Of a stretch of 64,000 nucleotides of DNA, positions 10,350 through 21,464 are shown one piece after another. How positions within the stretch are numbered: the stretch's first letter is position 1; each line of letters starts with the position of its first letter. Source of the DNA: Diphasiastrum complanatum. Its lineage: Eukaryota; Streptophyta; Lycopodiopsida; Lycopodiales; Lycopodiaceae. The DNA lies in the NCBI GenBank assembly GCA_029204225.1, contig CM055110.1, positions 17,975,501 to 18,039,500 of the forward strand, given 5' to 3'. The notes beneath the pieces are model-generated. The model saw nothing but the letters and a program-made list of their open reading frames with translations, did no database searches and was not told the origin of the DNA. The position numbers and the translations under genes are program-made.

Positions 10350-11995
10350 TATACCCTACAACCAAGCTCCTCTCCCTAATGGTGAATGAGTCAATCTTCA
10401 AGTGTTGACCATAGATTCCCAAAGTATGGCTTCTACACTCCTTCACTAGGGCCAAATGGCTATTTCCTTGGTCTCCTTGGATCTTCTGATAGTGTTGAAT
10501 GCTCCTCCTTAATTGATAACACCAAGCCTACACCCTCAATCATGGTTATGAATACACAAATATACTATTCTCTTTTAAGGTATCTCTCTTACAAGTGCAT
10601 CATTATCTATCCTCAATACTTGTTCATTGCTCACGTATGTGTGCTTGATATACTTAACTTACTTGTGTGTGTGCCCCAAATCAAACTTGACATGCATTAC
10701 AGCTTTTTGATTAATAGGCTTTTTGTTATTAGATTTTTTGTGGATTGTGCTTCATTAGTATCTTTTAAAAAAAAAATTACCCCTTTTTGTATAATCTTGT
10801 TATGTTTTGGAATGAAAAATTTAAAATTGTCACCTTGATATGAAATTTGGATTTTCATGTTTACCTTAAGGGTATTCTTATATGTGGCTTTCAGTTGACA
10901 ATTTGGTGAGTTTTGTGCTGTTTTTTAAAAGGCATATAAGCCTTTGAATTTGGTTTTAAGTTCTAAATTTCAAACTTGGGCGAGTTGAAATGCATGTCAA
11001 TGACCTATTTACCCTTGGAAAATGACAATTCTTCTTTAACGTGTGAACTAATTAAGGTAAATTCTTAAAGTTAAACCTCATATCATGTCAAAATTTAAAA
11101 CTTTTTCTTTGAAAATATATGGGAAAGGTAAAATCAGCTACTTACATTTTTAGCTTTGCCGCAATAGCACTAAGCTATTGTTAGATTTTTATTTTTCAGG
11201 AATTTGAATGCCCGGTGTAATAACGCAAAGCTTCTCATGATACATCAATCACCTTGTTAGATTTAAAAAAGCAGGGTTGAAAAATAAATGTAAAACCACA
11301 AAAATACTGTGAATCTAAAAGGTGGGTGTGCATGTCAAATTCTAAGGCTTGTTCCAATCTGCATGGGATTGGCAAAGGTGAGTGCTCGATATACTTCATT
11401 TAAGTTAATGAAAAAACCTACATTCTTTTAAGACTTCTTAGTTTTTTGAAGACTATTCTTGATAAAAGGTCTTATATGCTTATATAGAAGATTGTCAAAA
11501 AAGTTTATGATACTGATTTTTGAGAAATCATTCCAACTCCATTCCTATGGTTTGCATTTCCTGAGCACTAGCAAAGGCCAAGTCTATGAGCGGGCAGTGG
11601 GCACTGAAATTTCCTTTCTTTCTTTGGCCTTACCTTATGCCGATGATGGATAGTCCTTTCCTCTTGTTGCTATTCAGCTAGAAATATATGCACTATGCAC
11701 AGTGTGCAGTCAGTAACTGGAGTGATCGGGTGATGAGCACAATATAGCAAGAGTCGTACTCTCAGATCTTAGCAGATTGACTATGAATAGAAAGTGTAAT
11801 CGTTTTCTCTGAAGATACAGATTGATTTCAATTTTCAGGTACTCAGATATCGATAGGTTGCTTGCTTGAAATTACTTCAAACAGATTCGGATTAGGATTG
11901 CTAGATTGTTTGGCGGCAGGTCAGCTGACCTGCAACCCATCAGGTTTCTAGATGTAGTTCAACATTCAGGTCCCAGAAGATTAGACAGACGTTAT
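10347..11995. other. No gene recognised
   Basis: AT-rich sequence. A 150-codon frame at 10386-10838 has hydrophobic stretches but no family pattern, no good start context and T-rich composition; I do not call it a gene. Confidence 0.6.
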
Positions 11996-11997
11996 TG

Positions 11998-12333
11998 AAA
12001 TTCCTTTTTAACAAGCATGACTTGTACTTCACCTCTCAAATGAGTCCCTCGTAGCTTGGCTTGCATGATAGGTAATATAGGACCTCTACTTCATGTCAGT
12101 CCTTCACCATTTTTGTCAGAACAACTATTGAATCCTTCTGCACTAAAATCATGTACGTGTGATCTATTAAAATTCTTCTTCCACAAACACAACTTTTACT
12201 TTGCACTTTATCTCTCAGGTGAGTCCTCTTACTTGCATGATATCGGATCTCTACTTCATGTCAGCCCTTCACCATTGTTGTCAGAACAAGTATCGACTCT
12301 TTCTGCACTAAAATCGTGTACGTGGGATCTATG
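11998..12333. repeat. Tandem duplication, ~170-bp unit
   Basis: Unit 1 (about 11998-12171) and unit 2 (about 12172-12333) share the order ATTCnTnTT, CAnGCATGACTTnTACTT, GAGTCC, CTTGCATGATA, TCTACTTCATGTCAG, CCTTCACCAT and TGTCAGAACAA, ending ACTAAAATC(A/G)TGTACGTG. Identity is roughly 80% by eye. A 120-codon frame covers both but has no known motif. Confidence 0.8.
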
Positions 12334-13051
12334 GATCTGGAATTTGTACCATCACATGCTAGTGATCAAAACATCTAACAAACACACCTCATATGAATTG
12401 AAATCTGGGAATTCATGAAACAGCCTATTTTGATTGAGGTGGCAAACCTAAGCTGGCCTTTCTTGGCACTCCTAAGCTCCTAGTTCATTTGTCATAATGA
12501 TGTTATCCGTTGCCTTTTTAAAAAATGATGGGAAAACATGATCATACAAGAAGATTATAGTATTTTACCTTAGAACTATTTTAATGGGGCTTACAAAGGT
12601 CGTCCAAGCATCATCCTACAAAGAATTACTCTTCTTTGTTCTTTCCTCTTCATGGAGCTTTCTTTATTTGACGTACCTTAAAGTTGTAGTTATGGAGTTA
12701 TGCTATGCAACAAGTACATTGTTGACCAATCTCCTTTTATAGATACATTACTTTTTCTTGATCTTCAATAGGTATCTTTTTGTCTGGGAACGTCATTATT
12801 CTTCTTTTAAATGTTACACAACACAAACTACCTAACAAACAATTGAAAGAAGCCATGGACTCTAATGTGATTTTTTTAGGATAACTTGAGTTGGATTTCG
12901 TGGAAAGTCTTCATAAATTTTGTTAAGTATACTGCTCAAGCCCAACGTCCATCAATTCAAGCTTAAATTGGCAAGAAATGTTCATTGTTCTGTCTGTTGG
13001 CAGGTTTTTTGGATAGGGCTAGCCTCTATAGTATTCAGACTTCTATGTACC

Positions 13052-13182
13052 ATGGAAGGGCTCGGGCACAGGCCATTCTGCCTGGTTTGGATTTCCAAAA
13101 AAATTTAGGCTCGGGGCCCGGGGCCTAAATTTTTTTGGAAATCTGAATCGGGCAGAATGGTCTGTGCCAGAGTGCCTTCCAT
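13052..13182. repeat. 131-bp near-palindrome (hairpin)
   Basis: The left arm 13052-13110 and right arm 13123-13182 are reverse complements with about 11-12 mismatches or gaps over 60 positions. The inner ~22 bp, including ATTTCCAAAAAAATTTAGGC, pair perfectly. The 12-base loop is GC-rich (GGGGCCCGGG). RNA from either strand would fold into a long imperfect hairpin. It could be a foldback element, a MITE remnant, or a small-RNA precursor. No flanking target-site duplication is evident. Confidence 0.85.
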
Positions 13183-13726
13183 TGTGTAATGGGTACGTTA
13201 AACTTTTTCATGTGTACATTACGAAGCATAATAAGCAATTTGACTTTGATCGACCACTATGAACGTGCCACGTGGCCATCATACAGGACGGGCATGTACA
13301 TACATAAGAAAAGTGCAGAATCTGCGTTTGAGAAAAAGCACACATATGGAGCAAAAGCTTTCAATAGGCTCTCTGATCCTCAATTTTCCATGGTTGGATC
13401 TGTAGGGTCAATGACGTCAAAGATCTCTCTGTCTAACTGAGGACCAATGAGAAGTATGATTCTGCTAGATGACTCATTATTGCTACCATGAGAGGCGAAT
13501 TAGAGTTGATATCATAAGTACTTCTCTTCAACATCGTATGATTCATAGCTCAAGGCTGATTCTACTCAAAAAGAACCTTGAATAAGGCATAATACACTGC
13601 TCAGAAGTGAATTACACTAACATCCATGAGTTAGAAACCAATGTGAGATGATGACCATCCTTTCCCCATAATGACTTGCTTAGGTAGCTATTTGGATAAT
13701 AGACAACAAAGCCTCATGCAAGATGG

Positions 13727-13933
13727 ATGTGGTGGCCAATATTCTTATCACGAAAGATCGCGGGGAGGAAGTCAAATTTCATGATCGACTTCGGAGCTTC
13801 ACATAACTATATCTCAAGGAGCGTAGTGGAACAATTCAGCTTGCCGACCAGGAATGTTACATCTACTCTCAAGGTAGAAACAGCAAAGGGAGCACTAGAT
13901 GCAGACAAAGCGACATTGAACATCCCGGTGTAG
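13727..13933 (+). pseudogene. Retropepsin-like fragment
   Basis: The frame contains NFMIDFGASHNYISRSVVEQ, matching the D-S-G-A-S-H-x-F-I-S pattern of plant gypsy protease but with Phe in place of catalytic-motif Ser. It is a small island: no gag is readable before it and no RT after it. A degenerate gypsy relic is the likely source. Confidence 0.5.
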
Positions 13934-13998
13934 ATTTGAAGATGGCTTTTAATCCATTTAAAAAATGGGCATAATATTCACAAAGTATCCATTATGTA

Positions 13999-14626
13999 TT
14001 GAGAATGCTGATGTTTCCTATGACACTATACAGAGAGCAAATTTGCCAAGTATTTGAGACCGCGACTCACAAGTCCATTCGTGGCATAGTTGCATCTATT
14101 GCACATGAATGCAATTTTCATGTTGTTCGGGAGCAGAATCACATTTTGCTGGTGTTTGATTCACAGTCGTCTCATCGTCGGGTTGACCTTATTCTTTCGC
14201 ACAAGGGGATAATTTGCACCCTTTGGGATGTTGTTGTTGTTGATCTTTCGCTGCCAGAACTCCTTTGTCGTGCTTCAACTACCCAAGGTGTTGCTGCTTC
14301 ACATGCAACTGAAGATAAAGAGCGAGATTATTCACATCACACTCCTGGAGAAGAATTTATTTCTTTTGCCTTGGAAACTTATGGGTGCCTACATAAGAAA
14401 TTCGCTGATTTTCTATCAACTTGTGTAGGTTTCAGTGAAACTCCAAGGACCTCGTGCATCACCTTTATCTATCGTTACGTCCTATTATTTTCAACGAGTT
14501 TCTCCCACTTTACAACCCATTCAAGCACTTGCAATACTTCAGCATGTTGTAGTTCTAGCATGTTGTAGTTGCAAGAACGGTTGCTTCACATCTTCTTGCA
14601 CTACCTATACTTGCAACTATCTTAGC
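13999..14626 (+). pseudogene. C-terminal domain like that of non-LTR retroelement proteins, frameshifted
   Basis: The frame 13999-14568 carries SSHRRVDLILSHKG, CTLWDVVVVDLS, then EFISFALETYGCLHKKFADF. After a frameshift near 14430, the next frame (to 14629) reads SYYFQRVSPTLQPIQALAIL. I recall this order (R-x-D-I-L, D-V-x-V, A-x-E-T-Y-G-C-L-H, Y-R-Q-R-V-S-x-x-L-Q-R-A-Q-A) from C-termini of reverse-transcriptase-containing proteins in algae and early land plants. The first half resembles a PD-(D/E)XK nuclease fold. No RT is found upstream. Family assignment is from memory of the pattern. Confidence 0.5.
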
Positions 14627-14639
14627 TAGTGATTTATAT

Positions 14640-16600
14640 CAAGCAGTAGGCTTTCAATAGTTACTTTGATAGTTGATGTATGGTACCTCAATTCGTCTTA
14701 TGGCCTTTATACTTTCTACATGCTCCGATGGGTTTTTCCATCTTTTATTAATGAAAACAGGAAGTTTCTTCTTCTTAAAATTGTGAGGTCCCCAAGACAA
14801 TAAAAAAAAAATCCTTATTATTGAAAGATGAGAATTCCATCAATGTATAAAAAGATAAAAGTACATAGAAGGATACTACCAAATGGTAAAAAGTATTTAA
14901 GCTAAAAAGCCTAATACAATATAAAACCCTAAATAATTACTCAAAACCTAGTGCTTGATATGAATCGCTGACTTAGTGTATCTAATAGGTAATGTAGGAA
15001 GCTTTGAAGCAGTCGCTCTTGCAAATTGAGCTTGTTGAAGAATTGAAAGCGCTTGTGAATGTTGCAATATGAAGCAATATTTTTCATCAAAATAAAGAGA
15101 AAGAATAGAGCCAAAAGAGATAGCAAGAAAAGCTCCAAGTTCATTATGGAAGGGTGTACTTCCTTACATGAAAGTAACATGAAAAATTCTCAAGTTCAAT
15201 CTTTGTATTGTGGTGAACTTTTTCATTGTGCAAGTTACTACTTTATGAGGGATAGAAAAATAACTAATGGTTGTGGCAATCAAAGCAATAGTAGTAATGA
15301 TATTAGTGATGGCACTGCCAAGGATGGTGATTTGATTTTCTTTGATGGGGACACATGCTTAGCCTTGGAGCTAACATGTCTAGCCATGCACTTTGTCTAG
15401 CTAACATGTCTAGCCATGCACTTTGTGTTGATTCTTTTGATTCTTTTGGTAGGACCAAAGATTTTTGTAGCAAGCAATGATATTTGTGTCTTAAGAAAGG
15501 TGTATTTCAAGCACAAATGACAACACAAACAAGTAAAATGGTCTCTATGTATTAAAAAATGGTCAAGGTATGGATGATCATGGAGAAGAGTTCTATTTAG
15601 ACTCTTGGTTTGATATTTTTTTAACTTAAGATGTCAAGCAAGGTGTGCTTTATGATGTTTTGGCTTAAATTCCATCTTTGCCATATTTGGAAAGGTTCAT
15701 TAGGGATGACCTTTAATGTGGTTGCATGGAAGAGAGAATGGATTTGTGTTAGGTTTTTCATTGTGTCATGATACTAGAGAGGATGTATCTTTAGTATGTT
15801 ATTATGGAAAAAAGGATTTATTGAGTTGTGAAAAAGTGAAAAAGACTAAAGAGGATGTATCTGTAGCATGTATTTGTGATAACAAGAGAGCTACTAGAGG
15901 GAATGTATATTTGGCATGTGGTTGTTGCAAAGAAAAAAGTAAGTTCATTAATCCAAAAATAAATTTGTGTTAGAAGTCTTCATCAAGGAGATTGTGAGGA
16001 GTAAAACCAACCCAATGGAAAAAAATCTACATGATGGTGATTATCTTTGCAACATGCTTTCAAACTTTTGTAGCACAAGGGGTAATCAATTCTTAAACTC
16101 AAGCATACTTCTAGATGAGGTATGTGGTAGATGAGAGAAAATATAGTACATTTTGTGAGATTGTGCATTTGTCTTACTTTGGTGAGGATATTGGATGTGC
16201 TAAGTATGTTATGGCCTTAGTTGGAAAGATATCATATGCTTCATATTTTGGAAAAAGGTTGAGTATAGAGTTTTTGAGTGACTTTGTTACTACTTGTAAT
16301 TAGGTACACATTTTTCTAGAGAATTTATCTAGTAATGTGACAACGAAAAAATGTGTCCCTATAGTTTGTGATAGAAAAAGTAAGGGGCATATATGTGTAT
16401 TTCCAAGAAGTATTAAAAAAAATCACTGGACTTTTTTATGGAGTGTTTGATCAAATCTATGTGCCTAAAGTCGAGTTAAATGCCAAGATAAGCTAGTTTT
16501 GGTAACTAGTCTTGATTCTAGCTAATTGTTTGGATATAGATAAATTGAATGTACATTATCCATCACTTTTTGCATTGATTGGGATTATTTTGCTATAGAT
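14640..16600. other. Unassigned region with short tandem repeat
   Basis: No family is recognised. There is a near-perfect 30-bp tandem duplication at about 15370-15428 (CTAACATGTCTAGCCATGCA). Frames at 15059-15400 and 15716-15973 are Cys- and Asp-rich. The latter has three internal repeats of the type EDVSLVCYYG / EDVSVACICD / GNVYLACGCC, so it may descend from a coding sequence, but no function can be assigned. Position before a copia gag suggests relic retroelement sequence. Confidence 0.4.
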
Positions 16601-17490
16601 TTTAGTATGGTATCAGATCTTAATCAAAAGTGAGATTTAGATTTGATTTTTTCAATCTTCAATCCTGATTTTGAGTAGTATTGGTTTGTCCTTGCTACTA
16701 CTTGATAATCTAGGAAAACTATTTTCAAATTTGGTTTGATTTTGATGAAAATAAATCAAAGAGGATATGATTTTATGAGGTATAGCTTCATAAACTGAGA
16801 TTGAGTCACTTTCATTCAAGAAAACAAAATTAGAACGTCTTGGTGATTTGCATCTTGGAGTACAAGTCACCTAGGAGAGATTTTCTTCTAGAATTGAATG
16901 CCACCAATCTTTAGGAAAGGAATCATTTTTTTGAGAGCTTGATTAGGTCATTATTAGGCTTCTTGAGGTCCTGTAAGACACCTTTTAGGTTCAGTAGTTT
17001 TTGATGATTTTTTATCTTGGAATACAAAACTAGTCAAAATTGCATTCTTAGTAGGCACGAATATTGATAGATTTGAGATTGATTATGTCAAAGTGATCAA
17101 ACTAAATTTAGAGAGATTGATTTGTGAGGAATTTGTGTGCTCTAAAGTGCATTTGTTTCAGTATAGGTTGATTCATCCTTCTTCTAAAGTTTGGATCAAG
17201 GAGGAGACTAGTCTTGATCAAATTTACAAAAAATTTGAGCTGGGTTTGGATCTAGTTTGGATTTAGAAGATTGATCAAGTTCAAGATCATCATAAATATT
17301 GTTGAGAAATCAAAGTGTGATTCTTCTCAGGTCCATAAGAGAATGGAATAGCTAAGTTTGATCAAATCTTGTACAATCTATCTTGTGCTATTGAATCTAA
17401 CCCCTTATTATAGAAGATGACATCAATGATTATCTTTTGGATTCTAATGATAGATTGAACTCTTTCAATTACTCAATTTGAAAGTTAAGA

Positions 17491-17907
17491 ATGGAACCCA
17501 TCTTTTGTTTTCAATATTTGATGGATATAGTGAATGGAGAGGAAGATGAGCCAATCCATCTACAAGAGGCAATCAAATATAAGAAGAGATGCAAGATTGT
17601 ACTCCATTGTATTAAAATCAATGTTGCAAATGATTTTCTCAAGGAAGTAGGTGCATGTACATTGGCCCAAGAGGATTGGGAGACTCTTCAAATGATCTAT
17701 GAGTCCAGGAACACCTCAAGATTGCTTTCCCTCAAAAATCAAGTTCTTCAATGCTTCCAAGGGAAGAGTGAGAGTGGACATCAATTTGTTTTGAGAGTAA
17801 ATGATTTAAACAAGGAGCTTCCCTATATTGGTGACCCTATCAGAGAGACTGATCTTGTGCAAGTTGTTTTGAATGGCTTACGTAGTGATTTTGCTAGCCT
17901 TGTCTAA
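17491..17907 (+). pseudogene. Copia C0 gag (UBN2-type)
   Basis: 138 codons matching plant copia gag: YKKRCKIVLHCIKINVAND, ACTLAQEDWETLQMIYES, SLKNQVLQCFQGKSESG, DLVQVVLNGLRSDFASLV, followed by a stop. The gag gene should continue into the zinc knuckle; 18178-18219 encodes CYYCNKMGHYVSEC (CX2CX4HX4C) in a separate frame. Stops between the parts make this a pseudogene. Leader 16621-17490 has no frame of note. Confidence 0.85.
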
Positions 17908-18339
17908 AGCTATGCTATAATGAGAAAATTGCCTACCGTTTGAAGACCTTCAAAGTGTGTCGATGGTCGAGAAGAGTAGGAAGGCTCATATCAAAGAAGG
18001 ATGGAGAGGCTCTCCATCAATGATGGTTATGACAAAGCCTTATTTTTCAAAAACAAAGGCAAATCAAAGAGTAAGGAAGGAGCTTTCAAAAAGGAGCAAG
18101 AAAAGTAAGGAGATCATCAAGGGTCTACATCATCATCAAGCCAAGTTAAGCCCAAGAAGGAAAAATCCAAGGTAAAATGCTACTATTGTAACAAGATGGG
18201 GCACTATGTCTCAGAATGCTTCAAGAGAAAGAAAGCACAAAGTCAAGCCAACATTGGACAAGAGGAGGAAGAGAGTTCTCATGAGGACTAACTCATGATG
18301 TCAACTTTTTAATAATCAAATGTCAAAGTGAAGATCCTT

Positions 18340-18805
18340 GGTGGATTGATAGTGGGGCTAGCTCCCAGATGTTGGATAAAATGAGTATTTTCCTAGCTCA
18401 CACCTTATGTAGGATCTATAAAGTACATCTATACAACAAATGATCATGAATTTAAGATAGAAGGTGTAAGATCTATTTTCTTATGCTTATGATATTTCAA
18501 GAAGACTAAGAGAGATGGCGTTCTCTTCATTTGTAGCATCAATAAGAATTTGCTTAGTGCTAGCCAACTTTTAGATCATGATTTTATTATGGAATTCTCT
18601 ACTAATGTATGCAACATAAAAAAAAATGGAAAAATCATAGCAAGCAGAACAAGGTTTGGGGGGTCATTTAAGCTTGAGGCTTTTGTTGATCCAAACCAAT
18701 TTGTGATGGTAGCCAAGGAAAGCAAAATGACCACATTTGATTTGTGGCACAAGAGGCTTGTACAGATCAACACAAAGTCTATGGAAGCCATGTGAAAGGA
18801 GGTAC
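18340..18805 (+). pseudogene. Copia C0 protease and gag-pre-integrase remnants
   Basis: DPWWIDSGASSQM is encoded around 18336-18372, with the active-site Asp-Ser-Gly intact at 18348-18356. After stops, the frame 18550-18795 reads LLSASQLLD-like text and FDLWHKRL, the entry of the gag_pre-integrase domain. Integrase is absent because the element is cut at about 18805. Confidence 0.8.
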
Positions 18806-18811
18806 TGTTTT

Positions 18812-19330
18812 CGGTCTAGAAGAAGACTTAGATCCCGAAGTATAACTGGAATCCGATTGAGTCTCACCTTTGTATTTGTCTTTCAACCAACTCATATGGA
18901 CTTGCTTATTAGTTCCTCTTATAGGAAATTAGAATTCCCAGTTTTTCCAATGAGTAATCACATCGCTTCATATAACCATGGTCGACCCAACAGTATCAGA
19001 TAAGTAGGAATCGCTACTTGTTTCATTACCACAAAATTTAGCAGAAACAATTCCCCTTCAATCTTTACTTCAACATTGTTGAGTAGTCCCACTGGCTTCC
19101 TTCTTGTTTGATCAACTAACCTTAAGAACTTATTAGTAGGTGTAATGTGAGTCAATCCAGGCTCATGGGCAGTCTCCTCTGTGATGATATTCACTCCAGA
19201 TTCCGAATCAACTGGTACATTTGAAATAATACATCCTTTAATCTATAATTTGATCTCTAGGGCTCCTTGATCATCCATTTCAACCTTATTAGTGTTGACT
19301 ACTGGTAGTCTTGGTTTTATCCTTCGTCTG
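18812..19330 (-). pseudogene. Gypsy protease fragment, copy of 35729-36240
   Basis: The plus-strand text from CTAGAAGAAGACT to TATCCTTCGTCT repeats 35729-36240 with only scattered substitutions. The minus strand encodes the protease segment VNIITEETAHEPGLTHITP through LGRPWLYEAM. Here it abuts a copia pol tail at 19331, whereas in G2 it continues into gag. It is a truncated relic of the G1/G2 gypsy family. Confidence 0.9.
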
Positions 19331-19491
19331 TGAAGAAACGAAATGTTTCTAATGCCAAAGCTTTGCTAGCTTTCAATCCTGAATTTTTGACAAAAGACAA
19401 CAAGACATGACACGAAACGACACGACAAAACACAAAATTAGTCGTGCTCCTGACCAAGAAGATGAGTCAAGTACCAAGGGGTACAAATATT
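19331..19491 (+). pseudogene. Copia pol tail (C2 family)
   Basis: TGAAGAAACGAAATGTTTCT and the following CAAAGCTTTGCTAGCTTTCA match the reverse complement of about 41980-42045 in C2, just after the RNase H end. Most of pol is missing to the left. It leads directly into the LTR at 19492. Confidence 0.75.
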
Positions 19492-20558
19492 TGATTAGAT
19501 ATCATGACATCAGCAGAAGTATTCTAGATCGTGGCTAATCTGCCACTCTTGTAATTCGTGATTAGTTGTAGATGTTTAATTTTCTCTAATCTAGAAGTTA
19601 CACGATGCGACTATATACTTTTTGTTTGATGCATAATGCTGTAATGCTAGTAAGCAAGACAAGAAGTCAGAAGACGAAAAATATAGAATACATGTCCGCC
19701 TGTGTGCGAGACAATTTTGTAGAGAATTTGTAGATCCACAAGTCCGCTAGTAAGCGAGACACGATTCATGAGAGAACTGTATTTCTCTGACGCCAACACA
19801 CTACGTGGATCTGTCATGCAGTGCTTAAAGAATCAAGAAAATCAATAGATGATATTGTAGCTTTTGTGCACATTATTAATCTGTATGATTGTATGATCTT
19901 GAATGTAAATTTGTCTGTTACTATTCGTGTGTCTAATTCACTTGCTTTATTCAATTCCGCACTTTGGTTTGATATTGTTGAATGCTATATTAATTTGTTA
20001 ATGTAGATCAATTGTGTCTGACTACTCTCTGAAGGATTGTAGGAATGATATAGCCGGCAGTGACCAGCAATCATATCTGAATTCCTGATGAACTGATCTT
20101 GTTCGCTAATCCTTTCGCTTCATGTTTTGCCTCGTTTCGATTCGCGATCACTTGGCTATAAAGGGTAAATCAATCTCAGAGCTCACCTAAGTTTCATTTC
20201 GGTTTGTCTTGTTTCGTTTTGTCTCATCTCGTCTCATCTCGTTACAGAGCCTGATTGATCTATTCGCAAATGCTTGTGCTTCATTTTGTTTCGTGTTGTT
20301 TCGCGATCTATATGCTTCTAGCATGAATCAATGTCAGAGCTCATTTAAGATTCGCTTTGATTCGCTTCGCTTCGCTTCATTTTCATCTACATTTCGTCTC
20401 GTTTCATTTCGTTGTGTTGTAAAGCCTGATTGATCTAACACAAATTATTCTCAAATAGAAATAATTTGACTTTTGCAAATCATTTTGAGATTTTCTTTTA
20501 TCAGTTTGTCACCAGAGTTTTAACTAGAATTTGTATTTTTTGAGTGTTTTTTGCATCA
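19492..20558 (+). mobile_element. C2-family copia LTR, enlarged
   Basis: Sequence from TGATTAGATATCATGACATC to TTGCATCA aligns in reverse complement with the C2 LTR (40978-41666): the blocks around GTGGCTAATCTGCCACTCTTG, AGTCCGCTAGTAAGCGAGAC and GATGATATTGTAG have counterparts. It is ~370 bp longer, mainly through a TTCG-rich duplication at 20110-20435. It is preceded by a pol tail and followed by a primer site, so it sits between two element bodies. Confidence 0.7.
20110..20435. repeat. TTCG-rich imperfect duplication inside the LTR
   Basis: Two ~160-175-bp units share TTCGCGATC, TCAGAGCTCA(C/T)(C/T)TAAG, runs of TTCGNTTCG/TCTCGTCTC, and GCCTGATTGATCT (about 20248 and 20424). The second unit includes TTCGCTTCGCTTCGCTTC. 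Confidence 0.75.
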
Positions 20559-20559
20559 G

Positions 20560-20572
20560 TGGTATCTGAACC
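20560..20572 (+). promoter_or_regulatory. Degraded Met primer site
   Basis: TGGTATCTGAACC lies one base after the LTR end, matching TGGTATCAGAGCC at 11 of 13 positions. The following CTAT is shared with C2. The stretch 20573-20999 is a leader with no gene recognised. Confidence 0.7.
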
Positions 20573-21009
20573 TATAGCTGACTTAATTTTGGCATTTTAA
20601 GTCCATCTGGCATGTCGGCAAAGGTTTCTGAGTAGAGAAGGTGCTCGGCGAAGGTTCTCAAAATGGCATATTGCTGATCATTCGCCTAACTCAAAACAAT
20701 TAGTTATTGATGAAAAGAACGTTCGCCCAACTCAGTATGGGTATATTTGAGGAAATTTTGCTTCTAAAAACTCGGCGAACATTTCTAACACACTTTGTGC
20801 AAAAAATGACCAAAAAAGTAATTTCCCAAGTCATTTTCCCATAAAGATCTGACTACTTTCTGAGTTGATGACAATTTTTACTTTTGCTCATCAATCTTTC
20901 CTCATTTTTCTTGTGTTTTTTTTTCATATTGTCTTTTCCAAAAGAAGTTAACAATTAGGTAGTGAAAACAAGAAATTGAAAAAAAAATAAAAATAAAAAG
21001 TCATTTGGA

Positions 21010-21456
21010 TCAGGCTTGCTGAATTGGCGGCGCAGACTGCCAAAACTTGCGTAATCGGTTGCCATTCATGGGAGTATTAAAACGTTTTCCGTCCAAGTGT
21101 TCAAGAATTACTGCTCCACAGTTCAGGATTTTCTTCACTCTATACGGGCCTTCACCGGTAAATTTCAATTTCTTCTTGATTAGCTTGGTTTTATACATCA
21201 ATGCTAGATCTCCTTCTTTCAGATCCTTTTTGTGTAACCGACGATCGTGCCATGCCTTACGACAGGCTTTCTCTACTGCTAATGCATGAACTGCCATCAA
21301 TCTTGTTTCACACAATTTGTGCAATGTTTCATGATATAGTTGTAGAAACTTATCATCATTTAACTGCTCTATTGCTGCTATGCGTAAAGATGGTATTAAA
21401 ATGTGGTGGCAATTCCAAAATAACCTTGATTTTAGAATAATTTGTGGCAATGCCAT
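21010..21456 (-). pseudogene. Gypsy integrase C-terminal tail
   Basis: 148 codons: ETRLMAVHALAVEKACRKAW, DRRLHKKDLKEGDLALMY, KFTGEGPYRVKKILNCGAVI, then NTPMNGNRLRKFW. This is the GPY/F-type C-terminal domain that follows the integrase core. The catalytic core is absent. The reading begins only because RT sequence is fused upstream by deletion. Confidence 0.85.
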
Positions 21457-21464
21457 GTCTTGAT

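Larger units (their letters stand above)
16608..18805 (+). mobile_element. Ty1/copia fragment C0 (5' half)
   Basis: A degraded Met primer site TGGTATCAGATCT (16608-16620) is followed by ~870 bp of leader, then gag, zinc knuckle, protease and gag-pre-integrase remnants in copia order. The element stops at about 18805, where sequence of a gypsy protease region begins. The 5' LTR to the left of 16608 cannot be delimited and no 3' LTR is identified. Confidence 0.75.

Noticed and set aside
10144-10408. Two overlapping plus-strand frames with long Ser-Leu repeats
   Set aside because: They are translations of the (TC)41 tract; no conserved flanking protein sequence.
10386-10838. 150-codon frame with hydrophobic segments as a membrane protein gene
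   Set aside because: T-rich sequence gives hydrophobic codons by chance; no start context, no family match, no splice structure.
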